A DNA stretch of 64,000 bases from positions 1-64,000 of the forward strand of contig NZ_WEGK01000002.1 in NCBI RefSeq assembly GCF_009604405.1, written 5' to 3'. The notes beneath the pieces were generated by a model. It did no database searches. It was not told the DNA's origin and saw nothing but the letters and a program-made list of their open reading frames with translations. Positions within the stretch are counted from its first letter, which is position 1, and each line of letters opens with the position of its first letter. Both the position numbers and the translations under genes were made by a program. This DNA is from Nocardia macrotermitis (GTDB lineage Bacteria > Actinomycetota > Actinomycetes > Mycobacteriales > Mycobacteriaceae). This document shows positions 34,871 through 45,706 of the stretch, piece by piece.

Positions 34871-35374
34871 GTGCACATCTCGCCGCGGGTCGACAACGCC
34901 GTCCGGATACTGCTCGAGATCGCCCGCACCCAATCCGATTCGGATGGCGCGCAACATGATTCGGTGAAGGCCGAGACCATCGCCATCGCCCAGGAGATTC
35001 CGCCGAAGATCCTCGAGGCGACCGCCGCGCAACTGCGTCGAGCGGGTCTGCTGACCAGCCGTCGCGGTCCCGAGGGCGGCTACCGGCTCGCCCGTCCCGC
35101 CGAGCGGATCAGCATCGCCGACGTCATCCGCGCGGTCGAGGGCCCACTGGCATCGGTGCGTGGGCAGCGTCCCGAGGACGTCCGGTATTCCGGTGTGGCG
35201 GAACCGCTTCAGCAGGTGTGGATCGCGTTGCGGGTGAACATCCGCGCGGTCCTCGAGGAAGTGTCGATCGCCCAGATCGCCACCGGGGAGCTTCCGGAAT
35301 TCGTCGACGCACTGACCGCCGATCCGGGAGCCTGGTCCCGCCGACCCAGCCCCGAAGGAGCTGTCGAACGCTGA
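34871..35374 (+). CDS. Rrf2 family regulator without iron-sulfur cysteines
   Basis: 167 residues. The winged helix of Rrf2 proteins is seen in ISPRVDNAVRILLEIARTQ, AIAQEIPPKILEATAAQLRR and AGLLTSRRGPEGGYRLARPA. The three cysteines that bind an iron-sulfur cluster in IscR or NsrR are absent, so it resembles the cluster-free CymR-like or unknown-ligand members. It overlaps neither neighbour but follows the tetR gene by 3 bp and precedes the ABC exporter pair by about 210 bp, which it may control. Confidence 0.82.
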   Translation: MHISPRVDNAVRILLEIARTQSDSDGAQHDSVKAETIAIAQEIPPKILEATAAQLRRAGLLTSRRGPEGGYRLARPAERISIADVIRAVEGPLASVRGQRPEDVRYSGVAEPLQQVWIALRVNIRAVLEEVSIAQIATGELPEFVDALTADPGAWSRRPSPEGAVER

Positions 35375-35586
35375 CCCTGGTGGGTCGGGCTGGTTCCATT
35401 GAGGTGGAACAGGTTTCGGCCGCGGCGTCGGTCCGGAACCAAGCGGTCGCAGCTCGCTGCGGGCGGTTCGATGAGCCGGGGCGGGTGGCGGTGCCGAAAA
35501 GGTCGATGACCTCGGTGCGCCATGGTGTCCGCTGGGGGAGAAACCCGGACGAATGTGTCGGTCCTTGGCGGTAGCCTGCATCCATC

Positions 35587-37323
35587 ATGTTGATCCGACT
35601 GCTCCGCACCTTCGCCGCACCGTATCGAGCCCAGCTCGCCGGTGTCGTCGTGCTGCAGCTCGTCGCGGTGATCGCGATGCTGTATCTGCCGACGCTCAAC
35701 GCCGACATCATCGATAACGGCGTGACCAAGGGCGATATCGGTTACATCTGGCGGACCGGGCTGTGGATGCTGCTGATCTCGGGCGTGCAGATCCTCGCCT
35801 CGGCGACCTCGGTCTATCTCGGCGCGCAGGCCGCGATGGGCGCCGGGCGCGATATCCGCGCGGCGCTGCTGCATCGGGTGGGCACCTTCTCCGCGCGGGA
35901 GGTCGGCATGTTCGGCGCGCCCTCGCTGATCACCCGCAACACCAACGATGTGCAGCAGGTGCAGCTGCTGGTCGTGATGAGTGTGACCATTCTGGTGATG
36001 GCGCCGATCATGTGCGTCGGCGGCATCGTGATGGCGTTGCGGCAGGCGTTCGGGTTGTCCTGGATCCTGCTGGTCGCGGTGCCGGTGCTGGCGTTGACCA
36101 TGGCGGTGATCATCTCCCGGATGGTGCCCGGGTTCCGGGCCGTGCAGTCCCGCATCGACGGGGTGAATCGGGTGCTGCGCGAACAGATCACGGGTATCCG
36201 CGTGGTCCGGGCGTTCGTGCGCGAACGACACGAGACGGCGCGTTTCGAGCTGGCCAACACCGATCTGACCAAGGCGTCGCTGTATGTCGGGCGGTTGAGT
36301 GCGCTGATGTTCCCCGCGGTCATGCTGATCAGCAATGTGACCACGGTGGCGGTGCTGTGGTTCGGCGGGCACGCCATCGACAACGGCACGATGCAGGTCG
36401 GTTCGCTGACCGCGATGCTGGCCTACATCATGCAGATCCTGATGGCCGTGATGATGGCCTCGTTCCTGGCGATGATGGCCCCGCGCGCGGCGGTGTCGGC
36501 CGAACGCATCTCCACGGTGCTGGAGACCGAATCCTCGGTGGTCCCGCCGCTACAGCCGCAGCCTTTCACCCGCGATCCCGGTTCGGTCGAATTCGCCGCG
36601 GCCGCATTCACTTTCCCCGGCGCGGAGAAACCCGTGGTGCGCGATGTGCGATTCCGCGTCGATCCGGGGCAGACTCTCGCGATCGTCGGCTCGACCGGTG
36701 CGGGCAAGACCACGCTGGTCAATCTCGTACCGAGGCTGATCGATGTGACCGGTGGCGAGGTGCTGGTCGGCGGCGTCGACGTGCGGCAACTCGATCTCGA
36801 AATACTGCGCGCGCAAATCGGTTTGGTGCCGCAGAAGGCGTACCTGTTCACCGGCACGATCGCCGACAATCTGCGTTACGGCAATCCCGAGGCCACCGAA
36901 GAGGAACTCTGGCACGCCCTGCGGATCGCGCAGGCCGAGGATTTCGTGCGGGTCATGCCGGAAGGGTTGCAGACGCCGATGGCCCAGGGCGGCACCACCG
37001 TCTCGGGTGGTCAGCGGCAGCGGCTGGCGATCGCCCGCGCGCTGGTGCGCAAACCCCGGATCTACCTGTTCGACGACTGCTTCTCCGCACTCGACGTCGC
37101 CACCGACGCCCGGGTGCGCGAGGCCCTGCGTCCGGAAATCGCCGACGCCGCGGTGATCACTGTGGCACAACGGATCTCGACGGTCCGCGAGGCCGATCGG
37201 ATCATCGTGCTGGAGGACGGTGCGGTGGTTGGGCAAGGCACCCACGACGAACTGTTGCGCGACTGCGGTGAGTACCGCGAGATCGTGGAATCGCAGTACA
37301 GCCCGGAGGAGGCCGCGCGATGA
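35587..37323 (+). CDS. ABC exporter half-transporter, first of the second pair
   Basis: 578 residues. A six-helix exporter domain (residues 1-310) is followed by an ATPase domain with Walker A GSTGAGKTT (near 367), signature VSGGQRQRLAIARALV (near 471) and Walker B IYLFDDCFSALD. The residue after the Walker B Asp is Asp rather than Glu (FDDCFSALD), so this site is probably catalytically weak, as is usual for one half of heterodimeric exporters. The next half-transporter starts 4 bp before this stop (ATGA overlap). Substrate is unknown. Confidence 0.9.
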   Translation: MLIRLLRTFAAPYRAQLAGVVVLQLVAVIAMLYLPTLNADIIDNGVTKGDIGYIWRTGLWMLLISGVQILASATSVYLGAQAAMGAGRDIRAALLHRVGTFSAREVGMFGAPSLITRNTNDVQQVQLLVVMSVTILVMAPIMCVGGIVMALRQAFGLSWILLVAVPVLALTMAVIISRMVPGFRAVQSRIDGVNRVLREQITGIRVVRAFVRERHETARFELANTDLTKASLYVGRLSALMFPAVMLISNVTTVAVLWFGGHAIDNGTMQVGSLTAMLAYIMQILMAVMMASFLAMMAPRAAVSAERISTVLETESSVVPPLQPQPFTRDPGSVEFAAAAFTFPGAEKPVVRDVRFRVDPGQTLAIVGSTGAGKTTLVNLVPRLIDVTGGEVLVGGVDVRQLDLEILRAQIGLVPQKAYLFTGTIADNLRYGNPEATEEELWHALRIAQAEDFVRVMPEGLQTPMAQGGTTVSGGQRQRLAIARALVRKPRIYLFDDCFSALDVATDARVREALRPEIADAAVITVAQRISTVREADRIIVLEDGAVVGQGTHDELLRDCGEYREIVESQYSPEEAAR

Positions 37324-39260
37324 GACCCGGTATGCCCGGTCCGGGCGCTCCCGGAACCAAGGCCAAATCCTTCGTGCCCTCGCTGAAGCGGCTGCTGCGC
37401 CGGCTCGCGCCCGATCGGGTGCTGGTCACGGTGATCCTGGTGCTGGCCGTGATCGCGGTGGTGCTCAATACTCTCGGCCCGCAGATCCTCGGTAGGGCCA
37501 CCAACCTGATCTTCGACGGCGTCATCGGCAAGCAGTTGCCCGCCGGGGTCACCAAGGATCAGGCCATCGCCGGACTGCGCGCCCGCGGCGAGAGCCGGAT
37601 GGCCGACATGCTCGCCGGGATGGACGTGATCCCCGGTACCGGTGTGGATTTCGCCGCGGTCGGCCGGGTGCTGATGGTGGTGCTGGTGCTGTACATCTGC
37701 GCCGGCGTGTTCGGCTGGTTGCAGGGATATCTGCTCACCACCGTGATCAACCGTGTGATCAAGCGGCTGCGCGCCGATGTCGAGGAGAAGATCCACCGGC
37801 TGCCGCTGAGCTATTTCGACAACAATCCGCGCGGGGATCTGCTCAGCCGTGTCACCAACGACGTCGACAACATGTCGCAGAGCCTGCAACAGACGCTGAG
37901 CCAGATGGTGACCTCGGTGCTGACCGTGATCGGCATCCTGATCATGATGTTCTGGATCTCGCCGCTGCTGGCGTTGATCGCGCTGCTCACCGTGCCGGTC
38001 GCGGTGGTGGTGACAGCGCAGATCGCGAAACGGTCCAAACCACACTTCATCGATCAGTGGAAATACACCGGACTGGTGAACGCGCAGGTCGAGGAGGCGT
38101 ACACCGGGCACGAGGTGGTGACGGCGTTCGGCCGGATGAACGAGGTCGGGCGGGAGTTCGATCGGCGCAACGACAAGCTGTACGAGTCGAGTTTCCGGGC
38201 GCAGTTCATCTCCGGGCTGATCATGCCGGTGATGATGTTCGTCGGAAACCTCAACTACGTGCTGATCGCGGTGGTCGGCGGGTTGCGGGTGGCCTCGGGC
38301 AGTCTGTCCCTCGGTGAGGTGCAGGCGTTCATCCAGTACTCGCGCGGGTTCAGCCAGCCGCTCACGCAGATCGGTTCGATGATCAACCTGCTGCAATCCG
38401 GGGTGGCCTCGGCGGAGCGGATCTTCGAGATCCTCGACGCGCCCGAGCAGATCGCCGATCCGGCGCAGGAGGATTCGCGGCCGGTGGATCGCGGGCGGGT
38501 GGCGTTCGAGGACGTGTCGTTCCGGTACGAGGCCGACAAGCCGATCATCGAGAACCTGTCGCTGGTCGCCGAACCCGGCCATGTGGTGGCCATCGTCGGG
38601 CCGACCGGCGCGGGCAAGACCACGCTGGTGAATCTGCTGGAACGGTTCTACGAGGTGGACGAGGGCGTCATCAGTATCGACGGCGTCGACATCACCCGGC
38701 TCACGCGCGATCATCTGCGTTCGCGGATCGGCATGGTGTTGCAGGACACCTGGCTGTTCGGCGGCACCATCCGGGAGAACATCGCCTACGGCAATCCCGA
38801 GGCGAGCGAGGCGGAGATACTGGAAGCCGCCCGCGACGCCTTCGTCGATCGTTTCGTGCATTCGCTGCCCAACGGGTACGACACGGTGATCGATGAAGAG
38901 GGGTCGGGCGTCAGCGCCGGTGAGAAGCAGCTGATCACGATCGCCCGCGCCTTCCTGGCCAAACCGTCCATCCTGATCCTGGACGAGGCCACCAGTTCGG
39001 TCGACACCCGCACCGAGCTGCTGGTGCAGCACGCGATGGCGGCGTTGCGCCGGGATCGCACGAGTTTCGTTATCGCGCACCGTCTTTCGACGATCAGGGA
39101 TGCGGATCTGATCATCGTCATGGACTCCGGGCGGATCGTGGAGCAGGGCACCCACACCCAGCTGCTCGCCGCCCGAGGGCACTACTACCAGCTCTACCGC
39201 GCCCAATTCGCCGGCGCCGCAACCGATCAGGACCTCGAGGACTCGCTCGACGCGGTGTGA
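37320..39260 (+). CDS. ABC exporter half-transporter, second of the second pair
   Basis: 646 residues. The exporter domain has a loop of about 40 residues between helices 1 and 2 (VIGKQLPAGVTKDQAIAGLR) that lengthens it relative to the partner. The ATPase domain has Walker A GPTGAGKTT (near 426), signature region VSAGEKQLITIARAFL and Walker B ILILDEATSSVD with the catalytic Glu. Paired by overlap with the upstream gene, it supplies the active ATPase site of a heterodimer. Confidence 0.9.
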   Translation: MRPGMPGPGAPGTKAKSFVPSLKRLLRRLAPDRVLVTVILVLAVIAVVLNTLGPQILGRATNLIFDGVIGKQLPAGVTKDQAIAGLRARGESRMADMLAGMDVIPGTGVDFAAVGRVLMVVLVLYICAGVFGWLQGYLLTTVINRVIKRLRADVEEKIHRLPLSYFDNNPRGDLLSRVTNDVDNMSQSLQQTLSQMVTSVLTVIGILIMMFWISPLLALIALLTVPVAVVVTAQIAKRSKPHFIDQWKYTGLVNAQVEEAYTGHEVVTAFGRMNEVGREFDRRNDKLYESSFRAQFISGLIMPVMMFVGNLNYVLIAVVGGLRVASGSLSLGEVQAFIQYSRGFSQPLTQIGSMINLLQSGVASAERIFEILDAPEQIADPAQEDSRPVDRGRVAFEDVSFRYEADKPIIENLSLVAEPGHVVAIVGPTGAGKTTLVNLLERFYEVDEGVISIDGVDITRLTRDHLRSRIGMVLQDTWLFGGTIRENIAYGNPEASEAEILEAARDAFVDRFVHSLPNGYDTVIDEEGSGVSAGEKQLITIARAFLAKPSILILDEATSSVDTRTELLVQHAMAALRRDRTSFVIAHRLSTIRDADLIIVMDSGRIVEQGTHTQLLAARGHYYQLYRAQFAGAATDQDLEDSLDAV

Positions 39261-40541
<1,281 letters not shown>

Positions 40542-40576
40542 CCCGCGCCGGGCCGGTGTGCGGCCTGCTCTCCAAC

Positions 40577-41500
40577 TCACGTCACCTTGATGACGACCTT
40601 GCCCGCAGCGTGACCGTTCTCGACCGTGGCGAGGGCGGCCGGGGCGTCGGCGAGCGGATGGACCGCGCTGATCACGGGTGCGAGCACGCCGTCGAGCGCC
40701 AGCCGGGCCGCGCGCTCCAGGTTTTCGCGGTCGAGGCGACGTTCGACGAAACGCCCGCCGAGTTCGGCAACGGACTGATCGCCCACGGCGATGACGTTGC
40801 GGGAATCCCGCGCCAGCGGAACGACCGTCCGCAGCGAGGTCCCGCCGACCAGGTCGATGATCCCGTCGACGCCGTCCGGGGCGAGTTCGCGCGCCGCGGC
40901 GACGACGTCCCCGGCGGTGTAGTCGATGAATCGCACCCCGATGGCCTCGGCAGGCTCGCGCTTGGCCGCACTCCCGGTGCCGATCACCCGCAGCTCGCGC
41001 CCGACGGCCAGCCCGGCCACGGCGAGGCCGACCCCACCTCCGACCCCGTTGACCAGGACCGTGGCACCGGACGGAAGGTCGAGTTGGTCGAGCGCATCGA
41101 CCGCGGTCGTCCCGGCCACGGGCAGCGTCGCCGCCACGGTCGCTGACAGACCCGCCGGGATGCGCGCGGTGTTCGGCGCGGACAGCACCGTCGTCTCGGC
41201 GTAGGTGCCGCCACCGGTGAGCGCGAAACCGAAGACCGCGTCACCCTCCTCGAGCCCGTCGACATCCGTCCCCAGGGCCAGCACGGTTCCCGCTGCCTCC
41301 ATCCCCAGTACGCGCGGAAACGGACGCCCGCCGTCGAGCCCGTCGACCAGACCCGAGCGCACCACGTGGTCGAGCGGATTCACACCGGCGATATCGACCC
41401 GGATCAGCACCTCGCCACGACCCGGGACAGGATCGGGACGATCGAACAACTCCTGCACCTCGGCCCCGCCGAACCTGCCGAAACCCCACGCCTGCACCAT
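40577..41500 (-). CDS. NAD(P)-dependent zinc-independent oxidoreductase (quinone reductase type)
   Basis: 307 residues of the medium-chain dehydrogenase family. The N-terminal barrel (RPDPVPGRGEVLIRVDIAGV; PRVLGMEAAGTVLALGTDV) and the nucleotide motif VNGVGGGVGLAVAGLAVGRE place it with quinone oxidoreductases; the zinc-ligand cysteines of alcohol dehydrogenases are absent. The ATG at 41500 follows AGGAGGCGG. A MerR gene on the same strand lies 108 bp upstream and may control it. Confidence 0.85.
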   Translation of the reverse strand: MVQAWGFGRFGGAEVQELFDRPDPVPGRGEVLIRVDIAGVNPLDHVVRSGLVDGLDGGRPFPRVLGMEAAGTVLALGTDVDGLEEGDAVFGFALTGGGTYAETTVLSAPNTARIPAGLSATVAATLPVAGTTAVDALDQLDLPSGATVLVNGVGGGVGLAVAGLAVGRELRVIGTGSAAKREPAEAIGVRFIDYTAGDVVAAARELAPDGVDGIIDLVGGTSLRTVVPLARDSRNVIAVGDQSVAELGGRFVERRLDRENLERAARLALDGVLAPVISAVHPLADAPAALATVENGHAAGKVVIKVT

Positions 41501-41608
41501 CTTTCGCCGCCTCCTGCGTCGCCCGATCCCGGTGGTTCCGGGCTCTGCGGCCATCCTCATCCCTCACACCGATGTCAGGGGCAACCACCTGAGACGCAGA
41601 TCACAACG

Positions 41609-42004
41609 TCAAGCCGACTCGGCCACCGTTCCCGAGGTCGCGGACAGCTCCGCCCGATGCCGACTGTTCCCCTTGATCAGCGCGTCGAGCGCAGCCCGCG
41701 TCTCGACCAGATGCGCGATCTCGGCGTCGATCCGCTCGCGCTCACGCATCATCGCCGCGAACGTCTCCTCGGCAACATCCAGATCATCCGGAATATCCAC
41801 GCACGGCAACACACTCACGATCACCCGACTCGACATCCCCGCCTCGAACAACCGCCGAATCAACGACACCCGCGGCACCGCCCCCTCGGCATAATGCCGC
41901 TGCCCGGCATCGGACCGCGAACTGGCCAACAACCCCTGCTCTTCGTAATACCGCAGCGACCGCGGACTGACCCCCGTCCGCCTGGCCAACTCCCCAATCC
42001 GCAT
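41609..42004 (-). CDS. MerR family regulator
   Basis: 131 residues. The N-terminal winged HTH is typical (MRIGELARRTGVSPRSLRYY, then EEQGLLASSRSDAGQRHYAE), followed by a long dimer helix. It has a single Cys (VLPCVD) and no metal-binding pattern, which fits drug- or oxidant-sensing members. The downstream quinone reductase-type gene on the same strand is its likely target. Confidence 0.88.
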   Translation of the reverse strand: MRIGELARRTGVSPRSLRYYEEQGLLASSRSDAGQRHYAEGAVPRVSLIRRLFEAGMSSRVIVSVLPCVDIPDDLDVAEETFAAMMRERERIDAEIAHLVETRAALDALIKGNSRHRAELSATSGTVAESA

Positions 42005-42060
42005 CCCAACAACCTACGCCCCGGGTGCCCGACGTCGCGGGTGCGCGGATCGGATGACGC

Positions 42061-43242
42061 TCAACGCAGCAGGATGGCGAGGATGTCGGGGGCGCTGAAT
42101 CGGCGGCCGTAGGTGCTGTCGTCGTACTGGCGCAGGACATCGGCGTCGACCAACTGCGAGACCAGGGTCCTGGCGCGGGGCATGGTCACCGCCAGGTGCT
42201 GACTCACGTTGCGGACGGTGAAGATCGGTTGAGCGAGTGCGTAATCCACCAGTCGCACAGCGTTTTCCGCGCGTAGCCCGGCGGTGCGCACCCGAGCCTT
42301 CAACTCGTGCTGCATTCGGATCAGGTCCGTGAGTTGCCTACCGGTCGCATTCGCGGCCGCGCCCACACCGGTCGCGAAGAATCTGATCCAGCCGTCCCAG
42401 TCGCCGTTCGTGCTCACGGCGAGCAGGCGGTCGTAGTACTCGGCCCGCCGAGCCTCGAACCAGGGCGAAACCGTCAGCGTCGGCTCGGACAGCACGCCCG
42501 ACAGGTGAAGTTGCAGCACGATCAGCAGGCGTCCGATCCGCCCGTTGCCGTCGTTGAACGGATGTAGCGTTTCGAACTGGTAGTGCGCCATCCCCGCCCG
42601 CACCAGCGGGTCGATCGCGTCGTTGGGCTGCATGACCCAGTCGATGCAGTCGCGAACCCGGCCTTCGAAATCTATACCGGGGGGCGGTGGAATGAATCGC
42701 GCGTCGCGCACCTGCGCACCACGGTGGCTGCCGATCACCACCTGCGATGTTCGGATGCGCCCGGCCTGGCGAGTATCGGCGGACGTGCCGTCGACCAGGA
42801 TTCCCTGCATCGATTCGAGCATCCCGATGGTGAGCGGCCGCCCGTCCTCGATCCAGTCGAACGCGTGCTCGGCCGCGATGACGTAGTTGAACACCTCCCG
42901 CATCGCCGCATCGGCCGGTCGCTCATCGGCATCCACCCCGAGCACTTCCTCGAGGGGTGCGTAGGTTCCCTCCAGCGCGGAGGTGCTCTGTGCCTCCTGT
43001 CGCAGCGTCGGCTGCCGCAGCAACGCCGGATTCGGCAGCTGACGTGCGGACGCGTCCAACGCCGCCAGCGCGGCTCGCGCATTGGCCACCACGTTGAACG
43101 TCGCCGCACTCAACTCCGGCGTCTCGCTGGGCAGCGGATCCGGAACGAACGCGACATGCGACCACGCACCCCACCGCTGGTCCGTTCCGGCGATGGGCAC
43201 AAGGAACCCCGTCGGGTTGTCAGCGAACTTCTCGGGATGCAC
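42061..43242 (-). CDS. Fic family protein (class II, self-inhibited)
   Basis: 393 residues from GTG 43242. Fic enzymes transfer AMP or other phosphates to target proteins. The N-terminal region FADNPTGFLVPIAGTDQRWG is the usual Fic-N start, the inhibitory motif TSALEG is at about residues 87-92, and the catalytic motif HPFNDGNGRIGR at about 227-238 is complete, so the enzyme should be active once relieved. A C-terminal winged helix (FTVRNVSQHLAVTMPRARTL) follows. A TATGCT hexamer ends 6 bp before the GTG, suggesting a leaderless mRNA; the upstream frame to 43413 repeats itself and is not family-like. Confidence 0.85.
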   Translation of the reverse strand: MHPEKFADNPTGFLVPIAGTDQRWGAWSHVAFVPDPLPSETPELSAATFNVVANARAALAALDASARQLPNPALLRQPTLRQEAQSTSALEGTYAPLEEVLGVDADERPADAAMREVFNYVIAAEHAFDWIEDGRPLTIGMLESMQGILVDGTSADTRQAGRIRTSQVVIGSHRGAQVRDARFIPPPPGIDFEGRVRDCIDWVMQPNDAIDPLVRAGMAHYQFETLHPFNDGNGRIGRLLIVLQLHLSGVLSEPTLTVSPWFEARRAEYYDRLLAVSTNGDWDGWIRFFATGVGAAANATGRQLTDLIRMQHELKARVRTAGLRAENAVRLVDYALAQPIFTVRNVSQHLAVTMPRARTLVSQLVDADVLRQYDDSTYGRRFSAPDILAILLR

Positions 43243-43320
43243 AAAGAAAGCATATGCCCACTTCTGTTTCCTTTCGAGGCCAACAAGGAAAGCAAAGTGC
43301 CACTTGTGTTTCTTTTCGGG
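43241..43320. repeat. 42-bp tandem duplication covering the fic promoter
   Basis: Two imperfect copies of an acaaRgaaagcaWaKgcccact block start at 43241 and 43283. The copy nearest fic contains the likely -10 and start codon; the second copy lies just upstream. It may be a duplicated promoter or paired operator. Confidence 0.7.
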
Positions 43321-43477
43321 CCGATTTTCGCCCCGAAACGCAACACTGCGGTGCGCGATCGGTGTCCCGGGTGGGGCCGATCGGGAGCGTCCGCGGACGG
43401 TGTGCCGCCGCATGTCTCACCGTGATGTGGCTCGCGAGGCAATCACTCATCATGATGAAGAGGCCGATACATCCAGG

Positions 43478-43552
43478 CGCGCAACAGCATTCGGACACCC
43501 GATTGGTTCGGGTGTCCGAAAGGTATTGGGGTGGAAAGGGTTACCGGGGTAG
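43478..43552. repeat. 75-bp direct repeat, copy 1 (with 31-bp hairpin)
   Basis: The block starting gcgcaacagcattcgg is repeated at 44858-44930 with few differences. Inside it, TTCGGACACCCGA (43490-43502) and its complement ending at 43520 form a 13-bp stem with a short loop. The two copies flank the HsdR-N-like gene. Confidence 0.85.
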
Positions 43553-43629
43553 TGATGTCAGTTGCGGCGGCGGAGTCGGGCCCATGGTCGCACCCCGGCT
43601 GGTGGCGCCGTAGCGACGGTGGTTCGCTC

Positions 43630-44730
43630 TCATCCGTAGTTCTTCACCGTCGTCAGCAGCTGGTCGGCATGCTGATACAGGTCGACAACGCTGGCGATGT
43701 CGCGACGCTCCCCGTCCTTGCCGTTTTCGAAGGTCGTGATGAACTTGATGCTCTTACCGTTGAGGTGAAGGCGCACAATCGGTTTGCGGTTGTTGTCGTC
43801 GAGGAGAATCGCGAAATAGGCCTTCGCGTCGCGGTAGTAAACCCTGTCCGGGGCGATCTCCTTGGCGAGGATGGCGCGAACGATGTTGAAGCCGTCGAGT
43901 TCCTCCTCGGTGGTGACTATGCCGTCCTCTGTCACCGGCGTTTCCGGCTCGGGCACGTTCGGTGCGGTGGCTACCGGAGATTCGGAGGGGGCGGCGATGA
44001 CGGCGCCGGTGTTGTCGCCGAGCGCGTTGTTCAGGCGGTCGCTCACCTGGTCTGCGATGAACTGTGCTGCGGCCTTCGTCACCAGGGGGCGGAACTGATC
44101 CACGATCCGCTGCGTCGCCTTTCCCTCGTAGACGCGGGCGATGAAGAACCGGATCCAATCCTCGGTGGGCAGCTTCATCTCCTGTGCCAGTAGGCGTTTG
44201 ATCTGCCCGATGTACTTGAGTTCTTCGGCGGCGCTGACGATCGAATCGAGATCGAACGACTCCTTCGACAGCTTCGCTACCTCCGGAACGAGAACTTTGT
44301 CCATATCCAGTACGTCGAACACCAGGAACGGCTTCGAATCCATGATGTTCGGGCGATCGCCGTCGGTATAGATCTGGTACTCGCGGCCGTTGGTCAGTAT
44401 CGCGATCCGGGCCGAGGTCACCGAGAAGTACCGGAACAGTTGCGAGGCATGGTTGATGTTGAGAGGTTCGGCGATCTTCTTGCACTCGATCAGGATCTGA
44501 ACGGCACCGTCCCGGAGGATCGCGTAGTCGATCTTCTCGCCCTTCTTGGTGCCGACGTCCGACACGAATTCGGGCACGACTTCGGCCGGATCGAAGACGT
44601 CGTAGCCGAGCACCTGTGCGATGAACGGCATGATCAGCGCGTTCTTCGTCGCCTCTTCGGTGGTGATCGATGACTGTGTCGCCCGAAGTTTGTCGGCAAT
44701 GACATTGATCCGGTCGAGTGTGCTGGTCAT
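43630..44730 (-). CDS. Stand-alone type I restriction HsdR N-terminal domain protein
   Basis: 366 residues. The N-terminal 200 residues match the HSDR_N-type nuclease domain: TTEEATKNALIMPFIAQVLG, then VPEFVSDVGTKKGEKIDYAI and ILRDGAVQILIECKKIAEPL give the D...ExK-like nuclease pattern (Asp in IDYAI, Glu-Cys-Lys in IECKK). No helicase motifs are present, whereas full HsdR is about 1000 residues. The C-terminal 130 residues (ELDGFNIVRAILAKEIAPDR; LHLNGKSIKFITTFENGKDG) form a separate unrecognised domain. No hsdM or hsdS is nearby. It is flanked by direct repeats. Confidence 0.8.
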   Translation of the reverse strand: MTSTLDRINVIADKLRATQSSITTEEATKNALIMPFIAQVLGYDVFDPAEVVPEFVSDVGTKKGEKIDYAILRDGAVQILIECKKIAEPLNINHASQLFRYFSVTSARIAILTNGREYQIYTDGDRPNIMDSKPFLVFDVLDMDKVLVPEVAKLSKESFDLDSIVSAAEELKYIGQIKRLLAQEMKLPTEDWIRFFIARVYEGKATQRIVDQFRPLVTKAAAQFIADQVSDRLNNALGDNTGAVIAAPSESPVATAPNVPEPETPVTEDGIVTTEEELDGFNIVRAILAKEIAPDRVYYRDAKAYFAILLDDNNRKPIVRLHLNGKSIKFITTFENGKDGERRDIASVVDLYQHADQLLTTVKNYG

Positions 44731-44857
44731 GGCCCCTCATCTCCACGGTGCAGGTGCTTCCTGCGGTTGTTCTCCGACGTGCGGTGCACGCTGATGATCG
44801 GTGAGATAGGTGGGGAATCGTCGAACGTTACAGTGGCCGATGCTGACATCGGGGCGG

Positions 44858-44930
44858 GCGCAACAGCATTCGGACACCCGATTGGTTCGGGTGTCCGAAA
44901 GGTATTGGGGTGGAGGGGGTTACCGCGAGG
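44858..44930. repeat. 75-bp direct repeat, copy 2 (with 31-bp hairpin)
   Basis: Second copy of the block at 43478-43552, with the same 31-bp hairpin at 44869-44899. It directly precedes the stop codon end of the YhhQ gene and could also act as that gene's terminator. Confidence 0.85.
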
Positions 44931-44932
44931 GG

Positions 44933-45706
44933 TCAGCTGTAGAGGGCTGGGCGGTCGAGGGGGGCGTAGGTGGGTTCGCGCTTCTTGAGGAAGGCTATGC
45001 AGCGGTAGCTGATGGGCATGACGATGACCTCGCAGAGAGTTTTCCAGATGAAGCCCACCAGAACGTAATTCAGGAATGCGCCCCAGGTGTTGATGCCGAT
45101 GGCGGTGGCGGCGATGGAGCAGAAGATGAGGGTGTCGCCGAATTCGCCTGCGACCGTGGAGCCCAGCAGGCGGGCCCACAGGTGCTTCTCCTTGGTGCGC
45201 TCCTTGATCAGGACCAGGGTGACCGAGTTCAGGAACTGGCCGACGACGTATCCGGCCAGACCCGCGGCGACCAGTTGCGGGGTGGTGCCGGCGACGGTGC
45301 GGAAGGCGTCCTGGTTGCTGTAGAAGTCGGCGGCGGGCAGGCCGATGGCGATCCAGAAGCACAGCACCATCAGCGCCAGCATGCCGAAGCCGTAGTAGAT
45401 GGTGCGGCGAGCGGCCTTGAAACCGTAGACCTCGCTGAGGATGTCGCCGATGACGTAGGCCAGCGGGAACAGGAAGAACGCGCCGTCGGTGGTGATCGGC
45501 AGGATCTCGAGCGGTCCGAGCGACAGATGGTGTCCGCCGAAGAACTGCACGCCCTTGGTGGCGCAGATGTTCGAGATCATCAGGGTGGTGGTGAAAACCA
45601 CCACGATCAGGGTGTACGGGCTCCCCACGGCTCGCGCGAACGACGCGTGCTCGGCCGCGGGGCGTCCAGACTCGTCGATTTCCGGCGTTTGTCTTGTTTC
45701 ACTCAC
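44933..45706 (-). CDS. yhhQ: Queuosine precursor transporter, YhhQ/VUT family
   Basis: 257 residues with about six to seven membrane helices. Typical segments are SPYTLIVVVFTTTLMISNIC, FFLFPLAYVIGDILSEVYGF (the conserved polar helix of the family) and AGLAGYVVGQFLNSVTLVLI, followed by WARLLGSTVAGEFGDTLIFC. YhhQ imports queuine or preQ1-type bases for Tgt. With tgt and GluQ-RS in the same 9 kb it supports a salvage route. The gene is divergent from the DUF4190 gene and no riboswitch-like structure was recognised upstream. Confidence 0.88.
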   Translation of the reverse strand: MSETRQTPEIDESGRPAAEHASFARAVGSPYTLIVVVFTTTLMISNICATKGVQFFGGHHLSLGPLEILPITTDGAFFLFPLAYVIGDILSEVYGFKAARRTIYYGFGMLALMVLCFWIAIGLPAADFYSNQDAFRTVAGTTPQLVAAGLAGYVVGQFLNSVTLVLIKERTKEKHLWARLLGSTVAGEFGDTLIFCSIAATAIGINTWGAFLNYVLVGFIWKTLCEVIVMPISYRCIAFLKKREPTYAPLDRPALYS

